A DNA stretch of 64,000 nucleotides from JAKFWF01 sp963741505 (GTDB lineage: Bacteria; Pseudomonadota; Alphaproteobacteria; Rhizobiales; Hyphomicrobiaceae), in assembly GCA_963741505.1 (NCBI GenBank), contig CAVUIJ010000035.1:186001-250000 (forward strand), in the 5' to 3' direction. Shown here in pieces: positions 18,622 through 27,023 of this stretch. The notes under the pieces are model-generated. The model was given only the letters and a program-made list of their open reading frames with translations, made no database searches and had not been told where the DNA came from. The position numbers were made by a program, and so were the translations under genes. Position 1 is the stretch's first letter. Each line of letters starts with the position of its first letter.

Positions 18622-20156
18622 GCGAGGCGGTCTCCGATCAGAAAATCGATGGCACGATCGAGACGGATATGCGGCCAGGCAGCGGCTTCGATCTGCGAAC
18701 CTGGTGCCGCGACTATTCTGGGTGGCGCGAACCTGACGATGCGCACGTCGCCGCTGCGGCCGCCGGCGAGTGCCGCTGCCGGATCGGCCGGCAGGTCGCC
18801 GGGAAAAATCACGACCTCGCGGCGGCCATCGAACACCTCGCGGTCGAGGCGCTCGCCGGCGAGCGGTGTGCCGGCGATGCAGGGCAAGATCTCATCGCCT
18901 TGCCGCACCTCGGCTTCGCGTGTCGCCCGCAGCGCCGCGAGCGCCAGGACCTTGATGTCGGCGCCGGCATACCGCGCTCGCGCCATGGCGCGGTCGGTCA
19001 GCAGCGTTAGCGCCTGCTCGAGCCGGTCGTGACTGGCACGCGGCAGGTGATCGGCCTTGGTGGCAGCAAAGGCGATGCGGTCGATGCGCGGCGCGAGAAT
19101 GCGCGAGCCCCAGCTGTTGACGCCGGGGCGGAAGGCGCTGAAGGCGCCCGTCAGGGCGTCGGTCAGATCCTCGACGGCAGCGGCGCCCGCGTCGATCGCG
19201 GCAAGTGCGTCGACGAGCAGGATTTGCCGGTCGAGGCGGCCAAAATGGCGCGTGAAGAAGGGCCGGACCACCTCGCGCTTGTAGCTCTCGAAGCGGCGCT
19301 GCATCATCGCCTGGAGGCTGTCGCGAGCGGGTGTGTTGTTCGTCTCGCCGATCTCCAGCGGCGCAAAGGTCAGCAGCGGCGAGCCGGCGAGGTCGCCGGG
19401 CAGCAGGAAGCGTCCCGGTCCGAGGGTTGCGACGGTGGAGCTGGAACGTGCGGCCTGCAGGTAGCCGGTGAAGCGTGCCGCAGCCTCGCGTACGATCGTC
19501 TCGTCGGCCTTCGCTGCCGGATCGAGCGTCGCGAGACAGGCGAGCCATGGTGCCGCGGCCTGACTGCGGTGGGGCTTGCGGGCGGCTGCGATGGCATCCG
19601 CCGACCACGCCGCATAGGTCTGCTCCAGCATCTTCAGATCGAGCAACCACTCGCCGGGATAATCGACGATGTCGATATGCAACTTTCGTGGACCGAGGAC
19701 GCGGCCGACCAGCTTGGCGACGGCATTCGACGGTTCATATTCGATCGTTACCCGCAGTTGCGAGATGCGCGACGTGCTCTGCGGCCAGTGTGGCGGGTCG
19801 CCGGCAAGTGCCGCCAGGTGCGTCTCGATGTCGAAACGCGGCACCGCGTCGTCCGGCTGCGGCTCGAGATAGGCGTCGAGGATGCGGCCTTGCGCCTTGG
19901 CGCGAAAGAACGGCAGCCGTCCGCCGTCGATGAGGTTGCGCACCAGCGCCGCGATGAACACGGTCTTGCCGGCCCGCGCGAGGCCAGTCACGCCGAGCCG
20001 CAGCGTTGGGGCATTGAGCTCGGCCAAATAGGCGCCGGCATTGCGCAGGGCATCGGCGCTCACGCCTGGAAAGCTCGATCGGGTGATGGCGGTCAACGGG
20101 CGCTGGCCTCGCGGGCGGGATGGTTGCGGCAACCGAGCGTTAAGTGGCGCAACCAC
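18618..20156 (-). CDS. YcjX-family P-loop NTPase
   Basis: This 512-residue protein has a P-loop GLARAGKTVFIAAL near residue 56 and a G3-like DIVDYPGEWLLDL near residue 160, both diagnostic of the YcjX/DUF463 family of predicted GTPases. A KADHLPR segment near residue 377 may correspond to the base-recognition loop. No signal peptide is present; it is thought to act at the membrane with the DUF697 partner whose gene overlaps its 3' end. The start is GTG 20156, and the first 30 residues are weakly conserved in character, so a later start is possible. Cellular function is not established. Confidence 0.88.
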   Translation of the reverse strand: MVAPLNARLPQPSRPRGQRPLTAITRSSFPGVSADALRNAGAYLAELNAPTLRLGVTGLARAGKTVFIAALVRNLIDGGRLPFFRAKAQGRILDAYLEPQPDDAVPRFDIETHLAALAGDPPHWPQSTSRISQLRVTIEYEPSNAVAKLVGRVLGPRKLHIDIVDYPGEWLLDLKMLEQTYAAWSADAIAAARKPHRSQAAAPWLACLATLDPAAKADETIVREAAARFTGYLQAARSSSTVATLGPGRFLLPGDLAGSPLLTFAPLEIGETNNTPARDSLQAMMQRRFESYKREVVRPFFTRHFGRLDRQILLVDALAAIDAGAAAVEDLTDALTGAFSAFRPGVNSWGSRILAPRIDRIAFAATKADHLPRASHDRLEQALTLLTDRAMARARYAGADIKVLALAALRATREAEVRQGDEILPCIAGTPLAGERLDREVFDGRREVVIFPGDLPADPAAALAGGRSGDVRIVRFAPPRIVAAPGSQIEAAAWPHIRLDRAIDFLIGDRLA

Positions 20157-20250
20157 GGACGCTGCACAAGGGCCCGGCAGAGGTTGCTGTGTGCTAGGCC
20201 CGGCGGCCGATACCTTTCATGCGGCGGATCAGTGTCGGAGCCGACGCCGG

Positions 20251-22602
20251 CTACTTCAACTTGGACAGGAACGGGCCCAGGATATCAGAGGTGTCGTCCG
20301 TCCACGGCTTGACGTTCTTGGCCTCGAACTCCTTGGCTTCGGCAGTGGCGCGGAACTCGTCGAGTGCCTCCGAGCTCTTGGAGAATACCGCGACCGTTGA
20401 CGTCGACGAAGCGTAGGAGCCATCAGCCGCGTCGTCGGACATCAGCACGCCGTGCAGCTCCGGCACCAGCGGCGAGGTGGCGCCGAGCACGCTATCGAGA
20501 TCGAGATAGCGGTTTGAGATGTGCAGCAACACGACGCCGTTGGGCTTCAGCTTCGTTGCATACATGCGCAGTGCCTCGGCCGTCATCAGATGCACCGGCA
20601 CCGCATCGGACGAGAAGGCGTCGACGATGATCAGATCGAAGGTGCCGTTCTCCTGCTTGGCCATCGTCAGGCGGGCGTCGCCGATAACGATATCGGGGGT
20701 GGGCTGGCAATAGTGCAGGAAGGAGAAGTTTTCAGCATTCTTGGCGATGCCGACGATCACCGGATCGATCTCGAAGAACCGCCAGGCCTCGCCCTCCTTG
20801 GCGTAGCAGGCGAGCGAGCCGGTGCCGAGACCAATCACGCCATAACGGCCCTGCTCGCCGCGCTGGGTTACTGCCGCCCGGACGAGTTCGACCGTCTGCG
20901 CCATCGGGCTCTGCGGGTAGTAGTAGGTCGCCGGCGTGGTGTCGACGACCAGGGTGCCCTCGGGGTCGCGCACCCGCTGCGCCCCGTGCAGGGTGGTGCC
21001 GTGCTTGAGGATGTTGAACTGGTTGTCATCGGCGGTCGTCACCCGGTAGACGCCGAAGAAGCTGCGCTTGGCCTCGCCCTGGCGCACCGACGAGGGCAGA
21101 CCGACGACCGCTGCACCCATCAGCAGGCCAAGTATCAGCTGGCGCGGCGGATGCCACCAGAAAAGCGGCAACACCGCCGCAAACAGGGCCGAGAGGATTG
21201 CTGCATAACCCCAGCCTTCCAGCACTGCCCGCATCTCCGCGAGCTTGCGCGGAACGATGTCGGCGACGTCGGCCGCGGCCGGCAGCCGGGCGATCGCCCA
21301 TGGCAGCCAGAACAGCGCCAGGATGCCGGCGGCGGCGATCAGCCACAGCCGCATCCACTCGCTGTCCTTGCGCCAGATATCGAGCGCGCCTGGCCGGCAG
21401 GCCATGGTGAGCGCGAGCAGGATCGGATACTCGAACACCTCGGAAAAGACTTGCGGCGCGACGAGCCCCGCGAACAGTCCGCCGAGGCCGCCGCCGAGCG
21501 ACATCCACAGATAGAATTCGGTCAGATGCTGCGGCGCCGGCCGGCTCTCGTAGAGCGTGCGGTGCGCCACCATGGCACTGGTGAAGAAGGCGGCGGTGCC
21601 GGCGGCCGCCGAGATGAACCAGCCGTCGTGCCGGGTCTGCGACAACTGCAGCAGGGCGAACGCCACCGCGACGAGGTGGAGGGTGAGCAGCAATGGCCGC
21701 GGAATAAGCGCCCGATCCCGGAACACCAGCACGAATGTCAGCAGATAGAGCGACAGCGGGATCACCCAGATCAGCGGCGCCGAGGCAACGTCGGTTGCGA
21801 CGTGGGTGGTGAAAGCGGTGAGCAGGGCCGATGGCACCAGCGCAAGGCCGACCCAGCCGGCGCGCTGGGGCCATGACGGTGCAGCGTCGGCGACCGGCAT
21901 GGCGGTAGCTATCGTTTTCGCCGGCGAAGCGCCGAGCAGCAACCCGGCGATGACGGCACATATTGCGATCGCCAGTTGCAGGGCGACGAAGCCGCCGGTC
22001 CAGATCGCCGCCAAGGCCTTCAGCCCGAGCAGCGGCTCGAGCACGAATGGATAGCCGATGAGCGCGATCAGGCTACCGAGATTGGATGCGGCATAGAGGA
22101 AGTAGGGATTGTGGGCCGCCGGATCGTCGGTCGTGGCGAACCAGGCCTGCAGCAGCGGCGCGTTCGCCGCGACCGCCACGAACGGCACACCGACGCCGAC
22201 CGCGAACAGCCCGAGCTGCCACAGGTAGGGATCGCCGGCAGGCGGCTCGCCCCAGGCTGACGGCAGTCCGATCGGCAGCGCCACGAACGCCGCCACGCCG
22301 AGGAGCAGATGGACCAGGGCAGCGCGGCCGGGCAGGAAGCGGATCAGTATGTGGGCATAGCAGTAGCCGGCGAGCAGCGCGCCCTGGAAAAAACACATCG
22401 CAACTGCCCACACCGACGGCGAGCCACCCAGCACCGGCAGCACCATTTTGGCGAACATCGGCTGGATCGAGAACAGCAGCAGCGCCGACAGGAAAGTCGT
22501 GGCGGTGAAAGCGATCACTGGCGTCAGGCTCGATCGCTGCACCTCCTGGTGGGGTCCGACAACGTCCCGGGCCGTGCCCGGCAGCTGGTCTGGCGACGCC
22601 AT
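20251..22602 (-). CDS. Fused MFS-like membrane domain and spermidine synthase-like domain
   Basis: This 783-residue protein joins a polytopic membrane half (about residues 30-500, starting FTATTFLSALLLFSIQPMFA) to a C-terminal spermidine synthase-like methyltransferase fold. The latter contains GVIGLGTGSLACYAKEG near residue 595, the acidic FFEIDPVIV and IVDAFSSDAVPVHLMTAEAL near residue 665. This two-part architecture is a recognised family annotated as fused MFS/spermidine synthase. The polyamine activity is unproven for most members. The gene is followed closely upstream by the UPF0173 hydrolase gene on the same strand (14-base gap), suggesting co-transcription. Confidence 0.88.
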   Translation of the reverse strand: MASPDQLPGTARDVVGPHQEVQRSSLTPVIAFTATTFLSALLLFSIQPMFAKMVLPVLGGSPSVWAVAMCFFQGALLAGYCYAHILIRFLPGRAALVHLLLGVAAFVALPIGLPSAWGEPPAGDPYLWQLGLFAVGVGVPFVAVAANAPLLQAWFATTDDPAAHNPYFLYAASNLGSLIALIGYPFVLEPLLGLKALAAIWTGGFVALQLAIAICAVIAGLLLGASPAKTIATAMPVADAAPSWPQRAGWVGLALVPSALLTAFTTHVATDVASAPLIWVIPLSLYLLTFVLVFRDRALIPRPLLLTLHLVAVAFALLQLSQTRHDGWFISAAAGTAAFFTSAMVAHRTLYESRPAPQHLTEFYLWMSLGGGLGGLFAGLVAPQVFSEVFEYPILLALTMACRPGALDIWRKDSEWMRLWLIAAAGILALFWLPWAIARLPAAADVADIVPRKLAEMRAVLEGWGYAAILSALFAAVLPLFWWHPPRQLILGLLMGAAVVGLPSSVRQGEAKRSFFGVYRVTTADDNQFNILKHGTTLHGAQRVRDPEGTLVVDTTPATYYYPQSPMAQTVELVRAAVTQRGEQGRYGVIGLGTGSLACYAKEGEAWRFFEIDPVIVGIAKNAENFSFLHYCQPTPDIVIGDARLTMAKQENGTFDLIIVDAFSSDAVPVHLMTAEALRMYATKLKPNGVVLLHISNRYLDLDSVLGATSPLVPELHGVLMSDDAADGSYASSTSTVAVFSKSSEALDEFRATAEAKEFEAKNVKPWTDDTSDILGPFLSKLK

Positions 22603-22616
22603 CAGGTGGGGTTTCC

Positions 22617-23321
22617 TCAGAGCTCTTGCGCGACGCCAACCGGCGGCACCAGGACGCGCTGGCCGGCCATCTCGGCAACGAACTTGGTGGCGTCGGGATC
22701 GAGCATGCCAGGGAAGGTGCCGTAGTGGCAGGGGATCACGGTCTCGAAGTGGAAGAAGCGCTTGCAGGCCAGAGCCGCCGACCGCGCGCCCATGGTGAAG
22801 CGGTCGCCGATCGGCACCATGCCAATCGTCGGTCGATGCAGCTCCTCGACCAGGCCCATGCCGGCGAACACGTCGGTGTCGCCCATGTGGTAGACGATCT
22901 TGCCGCGTTCGGCCGCCGCACTCGGCCGGATCACGATGCCGCAGGGATTGCCGAGATAGACGCCGCCCGACGACGACGAGTGCAGGGCCTGGGTCAAGGT
23001 CAGGGCGAACTGCGGCACTGTTACTGTGCCACCGGTATTCATCGGCTGCACCGCCATCGCTGACTTACCCTTGACGTGCAGCGCGAGCTCATAGACGGCG
23101 AACAGCGGCGCCTTGCGCAGGGCGCAGATCTCGGCGGCGTCGCCAACGTGGTCGTCGTGACCGTGGGTCAGGGCGACATGAGTGACCCCGGCGGTCGCCG
23201 CTTGCCATGACACCTTCGAGGCCTGGAACGTCGGATTGTTTTTCAGGAACGGGTCGATCAGCAGCACCGCCGACCCGGTTTCGATGCGGAAGCAGGAATG
23301 CCCGAACCAGGTGATACGCAC
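22617..23321 (-). CDS. UPF0173 metal-dependent hydrolase, metallo-beta-lactamase fold
   Basis: This 234-residue cytosolic protein has the metallo-beta-lactamase metal motif THGHDDHVGD near residue 53, preceded by the family start MRITWFGHSCFRIE. A downstream aspartate motif YHMGDTDVF near residue 145 and a late PCHYGTFP near residue 200 complete the metal site. This matches the UPF0173 (YtkL-like) hydrolases, whose physiological substrate is not known. It lies upstream of the fused spermidine synthase-like gene with a 14-base gap and is divergent from ruvX, with an 88-base promoter region between them. Confidence 0.9.
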   Translation of the reverse strand: MRITWFGHSCFRIETGSAVLLIDPFLKNNPTFQASKVSWQAATAGVTHVALTHGHDDHVGDAAEICALRKAPLFAVYELALHVKGKSAMAVQPMNTGGTVTVPQFALTLTQALHSSSSGGVYLGNPCGIVIRPSAAAERGKIVYHMGDTDVFAGMGLVEELHRPTIGMVPIGDRFTMGARSAALACKRFFHFETVIPCHYGTFPGMLDPDATKFVAEMAGQRVLVPPVGVAQEL

Positions 23322-23409
23322 GTGCCTTGCCTCCCAACCGCCGCTGCCGCGAAATCTGATCTTTCAGTTTATATTGTCCCATGCTGCCGTCCACCAGCTA
23401 TAACGGCGC

Positions 23410-23919
23410 ATGACACAAGTTCTGCCGCCGCAACCGGGTTCCACCTTCACCGACATCGCAACCTTCGTGGCGCTGCTGCCCTCGGGCGCACGGTTGATCG
23501 GCATTGACCTCGGCACCAAGACCATCGGACTTGCCCTGTCGGACGTGACACGCACGATCGCGACGCCGCTCGAGACCATCAAGCGGGTGAAGTTCACCCC
23601 CGATGCGGCCAGGATGCTCGAGATCGCCGCCGAGCATCGGGTGTGCGGCCTGGTACTCGGACTGCCGGCAAACCTCGACGGCAGCGAGGGGCCACGCGCC
23701 CAGGCAACTCGCGCCTTCAGCCGCAACATCAACAAGATGTCGGAGCTGCCGATATTGCTGTGGGATGAGCGGCTGTCGACGGCTGCGGCCGAGCGCACGC
23801 TGCTCGAAGCCGATACCAGCCGTCGCCGCCGGGCCGAGGTGATCGACAAGATGGCCGCGAGCATAATATTGCAAGGGGCGCTCGATTGTATGCGGCATCT
23901 GGCTGGGTCGCGGACCTAA
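23410..23919 (+). CDS. ruvX: Putative pre-16S rRNA nuclease RuvX/YqgF
   Basis: This 169-residue RNase H-fold nuclease acts in 5'-end maturation of 16S rRNA in bacteria. Catalytic-type acidic positions are visible in LIGIDLGTKTIGLALSD (near residue 31) and LLWDERLSTAAAE (near residue 119), with the late aspartate in EVIDKMAASIILQ. Length fits the family, and the extra N-terminal 25 residues are usual for alphaproteobacterial members. Start is ATG 23410. No gatCAB or pyrB gene follows. Confidence 0.93.
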   Translation: MTQVLPPQPGSTFTDIATFVALLPSGARLIGIDLGTKTIGLALSDVTRTIATPLETIKRVKFTPDAARMLEIAAEHRVCGLVLGLPANLDGSEGPRAQATRAFSRNINKMSELPILLWDERLSTAAAERTLLEADTSRRRRAEVIDKMAASIILQGALDCMRHLAGSRT

Positions 23920-24156
23920 GTCATCAAGCAGTAACGACTTTTCCAGTGTGGGCCATAAGCAACAGGGCCGTGCAATTGAGCCGCCGCGCAGGACGAATGC
24001 CCTTCGCATGAATAGTAATCGGCGCTAATGGAATCATGATAAGTCGCGGTTCGTTGCCGTCGGTCGCAAGCAAATCGTTCTACTTCGGTGTACGCGTGCT
24101 GAGTTGGTAATTGCGTCGTCGCAGTGAACGAAGCAAGCAGGCTGACTGGAGAAGGC

Positions 24157-25620
24157 ATGTCCGGTTTTCGCTCAGGCAAGTCAGGCAGGCTCGGCTGGCT
24201 TTATGCCATCAGCGCCACAGCGATGATGTTAGGTCGTGTCGGCTGGCGTTGCGCCGGTTTCGGCCGAGAGCCTCAAACAGGCGTTGACCGGCGCCTACAA
24301 GTACAATCCGAAACTCGACGCCGCACGGGCGACGGCTGCGCGCCATCGACGAGGATGTTCCGCGAGCGATGTCGGGCTACCGGCCGACGATCGACGGTTC
24401 TGCTGACATCGGAATTGAGCGTCAAGACACCAAGCCCAGCTCGAATGCGAATGGCGAAACGCACCCAAAGGGTTATGGGCTGACTGCGTCGCAGAATCTA
24501 TTCAAAGGCTTCCAGACACTGAAGGCAGTCGGTGTCGCCGAGTCGAGTGTACGGGCTGGCCGCGAAACCCTGCGGGCGCAGGAAGCTAGCGTGCTCCTGG
24601 AAGCGGTGACGGCCTACATGGATGTCGTCCGGGACCAGTCGCTGGTGCGGTTGCGCGAAAACAACGTCAACGTTCTGAGCAGGGAACTGAAGGCGACGCA
24701 GGATCGCTTTAAAGTCGGCGAAGTCACGCGGACCGACGTAGCGCAGGCGGAATCGCGGCGGGCGACGGCGGTCGCGGCGCTTGATCTGGCACGTGCCAAC
24801 TTGAAGAACAGTCGGGCTAGCTACGAGCGGGTCATCGGCCGGCCGCCGAGCAATCTCGTCGAGCCGCGGGTGCCGGAAAGCCTGTTGCCGAAATCCGTGA
24901 CGGATGCCACGGGCACCGCCTCGCAGCAGCATCCCAACGTCGTCGGCGCGTTGTATCGCGAGCAGGCAGCTAGACTAACGGTCGACCAAATATGGGGTGA
25001 GTTGTTGCCGACTGTGGATGTCGAGGCGAGCTACTACTAAGCGGTTCGAACCGTCAAGAACGACTGACGAGTCCGAGACGAGCAGTCTGGTAGGAAAGCT
25101 AAAAATTCCATTTTACCATGGCGGCGAAGTTCACGCCCGGGTTCGGCAGGCCAAGCATACCCATGTCAGCCGCCTGCAGGAAGTCGAGCAAAATCGGACC
25201 GAGGTCACCGCCGCGGCGGTCACCGCGTGGTCAAACCTGCAGGCGATCCGCGCCCGCCTCGTCTCCGACAAGATCGCGGTTGATGCCAGCCAGACGGCGC
25301 TCAACGGCGTGCGCGAGGAGGAAAAGGTCGGCCAGCGCACGCTGCTCGACGTGCTCAACGCCGAGCAGGAGTTGCTCAACGCCCAGGTGACGCTGGTCAG
25401 CGACCAGCGCGATCTGGTGGTCGGCGCCTACACGCTGATCGGTGCCGTCGGCCGGCTCGACGCCGAGATCCTGTCGCTGAATTCCGAGGTCTATGACCCC
25501 GAGGCGCACTACTTCGAAGTGCGCCGGGCGTGGTGGGGGCTCAGCATCACCCACCGTGACGGCCGCCACGAGAAAGTCGACCTGTGGGATAGCCACGGTC
25601 CCAATCAGCGCCTCAAGTGA
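24157..25620 (+). CDS. tolC: TolC-family outer-membrane efflux protein, frameshifted three times
   Basis: TolC proteins form the outer-membrane channel of type I secretion and RND efflux. After removing one extra base near 24232, 24337 and 25038, a single 486-residue frame results. It has a signal peptide (YAISATAMMLVVSAG), the mature start AESLKQALTGAYKYNP, and the two OEP repeats, with GLTASQNLFKGFQTLKAV and FKVGEVTRTDVAQAESR in the first and PFYHGGEVHARVRQAKH and KVGQRTLLDVLNAEQELLNA in the second. These are the paired motifs of TolC. GGAGAAGG precedes ATG 24157. The position before the PopZ-type gene and valS is, as far as I recall, a common alphaproteobacterial order. The breaks are probably assembly errors. 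Confidence 0.85.
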
Positions 25621-25634
25621 AGCAGTAGTCGCTT

Positions 25635-25668
25635 CGCCATACCTTTGCCTCGACCGAGGCATATGGCG
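25635..25668 (+). other. Hairpin downstream of tolC
   Basis: An inverted repeat with nested arms: CGCCATA pairs with TATGGCG, and inside it TGCCTCG pairs with CGAGGCA. It has no following T-run and sits just upstream of the stronger terminator-like hairpin, so it may stabilise the 3' end of the transcript. Confidence 0.5.
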
Positions 25669-25676
25669 TCGATGCT

Positions 25677-25706
25677 CGCCGCGCTGACGCGGCGGCAGAA
25701 TTTTTG
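25677..25706 (+). terminator. Rho-independent terminator after tolC
   Basis: A perfect seven-base-pair stem, CGCCGCG-CTGA-CGCGGCG at 25677-25694, is followed a few bases later by five T residues at 25701-25705. This is a convincing intrinsic terminator for the tolC transcript. Confidence 0.65.
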
Positions 25707-25832
25707 CTGGGACAACTACTGCCCTCGCGTTGAACGCGGCGAACCGCGCGTGTAGCACAAGCCAGTGGTATCGCGTGCGATTCGGCAGCCCCAGCAAGGG
25801 GATTGTATGCAATTTAGTCGGGCGGATGGTGC

Positions 25833-26873
25833 ATGCAGCAGAGAAACGAAAAAGTGGCCGATCCGAGCATGGAGGACATCCTTGCTTCGATCCGTAAGAT
25901 CATTTCGGAAGATGCCGCGCCAAGCCAGTCAGACGCTGGTGAGCGCGCTCTGACAGCGCCGCCGGCGACGACCGGCAAGGCTGCCGCCACGGTCACGCAG
26001 CCGGCGCCGCAACCAGCCGCGCCAAAGGCAGAAGCAACGAAGCCTGCCGCGGAGGCGGCGCGTCCGGTCGCAGCGGGTTCTGCCGCGGTTTCGGCATCGC
26101 CCTTGGCCGCGGGAACGCGTCTGAGCGACTTCGTGCGCGAACTGGCCCCGTCTGCCGTGCCGGTCAATGCGTTCTCGTCTGCAACTTTCCATGACGATCT
26201 GGCCGATCTGGTCGAAGGCGATGCCGAGCCAGCCGCTGCGAGCCCGCCTCGCAGGACCGAGACGCCGGCACCTGCGCCGGCCAAGGCTGCGCCTGCCGCG
26301 ATGTCGCCGAAGCCGGCCGAGGCCGCCGCCGCGCCGCGAGCGCCAACACCACGTTCGGCTGACCTCGGCGCATTCATCCCCTCGACCGCCGAATCGCTCG
26401 GCATGAGCGGCCCGCGGCCAATGCCGTTGCCGATCGGAGTTGATCTGCGGGCGCTTGATCTCGGCAAGCCGGGCAAGGACAAGGATCAGCCGGCGCTGCC
26501 GCCGGTCGAACCGGTGGTGCCGGTTGCGGTCGCCAAGCCGGTTGCCCAGCCGACGGCGTCGGCTACCAAATCCGAGCCGCCGACACCACTCGAGAGCGTC
26601 GCCGACCCGGTTGCCGCCGCCCAATCGGCGTTGGGAGCACTGGCAATGGGGCTGGCTTCGCCGGCATCGAAACCTGCCGCCATGGTGGCGGCATCGGCGC
26701 GCTCGGTGCTCGATCAGCAGTCGGCTGGAGCGATCGAGCGCAAGACGCTTGACGACACCATCGTCGACATGCTGCGGCCGATGATCAGCGACTGGCTCGA
26801 CGGCAATCTGCCGGAGATGGTGGAAAAAGCGCTGCGGCAGGAGCTCGCCGAGCGCGGCAAGTCCAGCCGTTGA
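25833..26873 (+). CDS. PopZ-like polar organising protein (DUF2497)
   Basis: This 346-residue acidic, Pro/Ala-rich protein has the two ends typical of the PopZ family. The N-terminal helix is DPSMEDILASIRKIISED (residues 10-27), which in Caulobacter binds client proteins. The C-terminal helical region starts LDDTIVDMLRPMISDWLD near residue 305 and drives oligomerisation. The long disordered middle is low-complexity Pro/Ala sequence. PopZ forms a polar hub for chromosome anchoring and cell-cycle regulators; that role here is inferred from the family. It lies directly before valS on the same strand. It is longer than Caulobacter PopZ (about 180 residues), mainly through its linker. Confidence 0.85.
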   Translation: MQQRNEKVADPSMEDILASIRKIISEDAAPSQSDAGERALTAPPATTGKAAATVTQPAPQPAAPKAEATKPAAEAARPVAAGSAAVSASPLAAGTRLSDFVRELAPSAVPVNAFSSATFHDDLADLVEGDAEPAAASPPRRTETPAPAPAKAAPAAMSPKPAEAAAAPRAPTPRSADLGAFIPSTAESLGMSGPRPMPLPIGVDLRALDLGKPGKDKDQPALPPVEPVVPVAVAKPVAQPTASATKSEPPTPLESVADPVAAAQSALGALAMGLASPASKPAAMVAASARSVLDQQSAGAIERKTLDDTIVDMLRPMISDWLDGNLPEMVEKALRQELAERGKSSR

Positions 26874-27023
26874 GCGCTGCTCGCGCCCCGGCTCGGTCGT
26901 CTTGATCGCAGCCGGCGGCGGCGGCATCGCAATTGACACACGTCCGAGGGGGAGCGTACGACCGCGCTTCCCCTTTTTGCCGTGCCCGACGCTGGCGCAA
27001 CGGCTGCAGCAGGTATCCAGGTT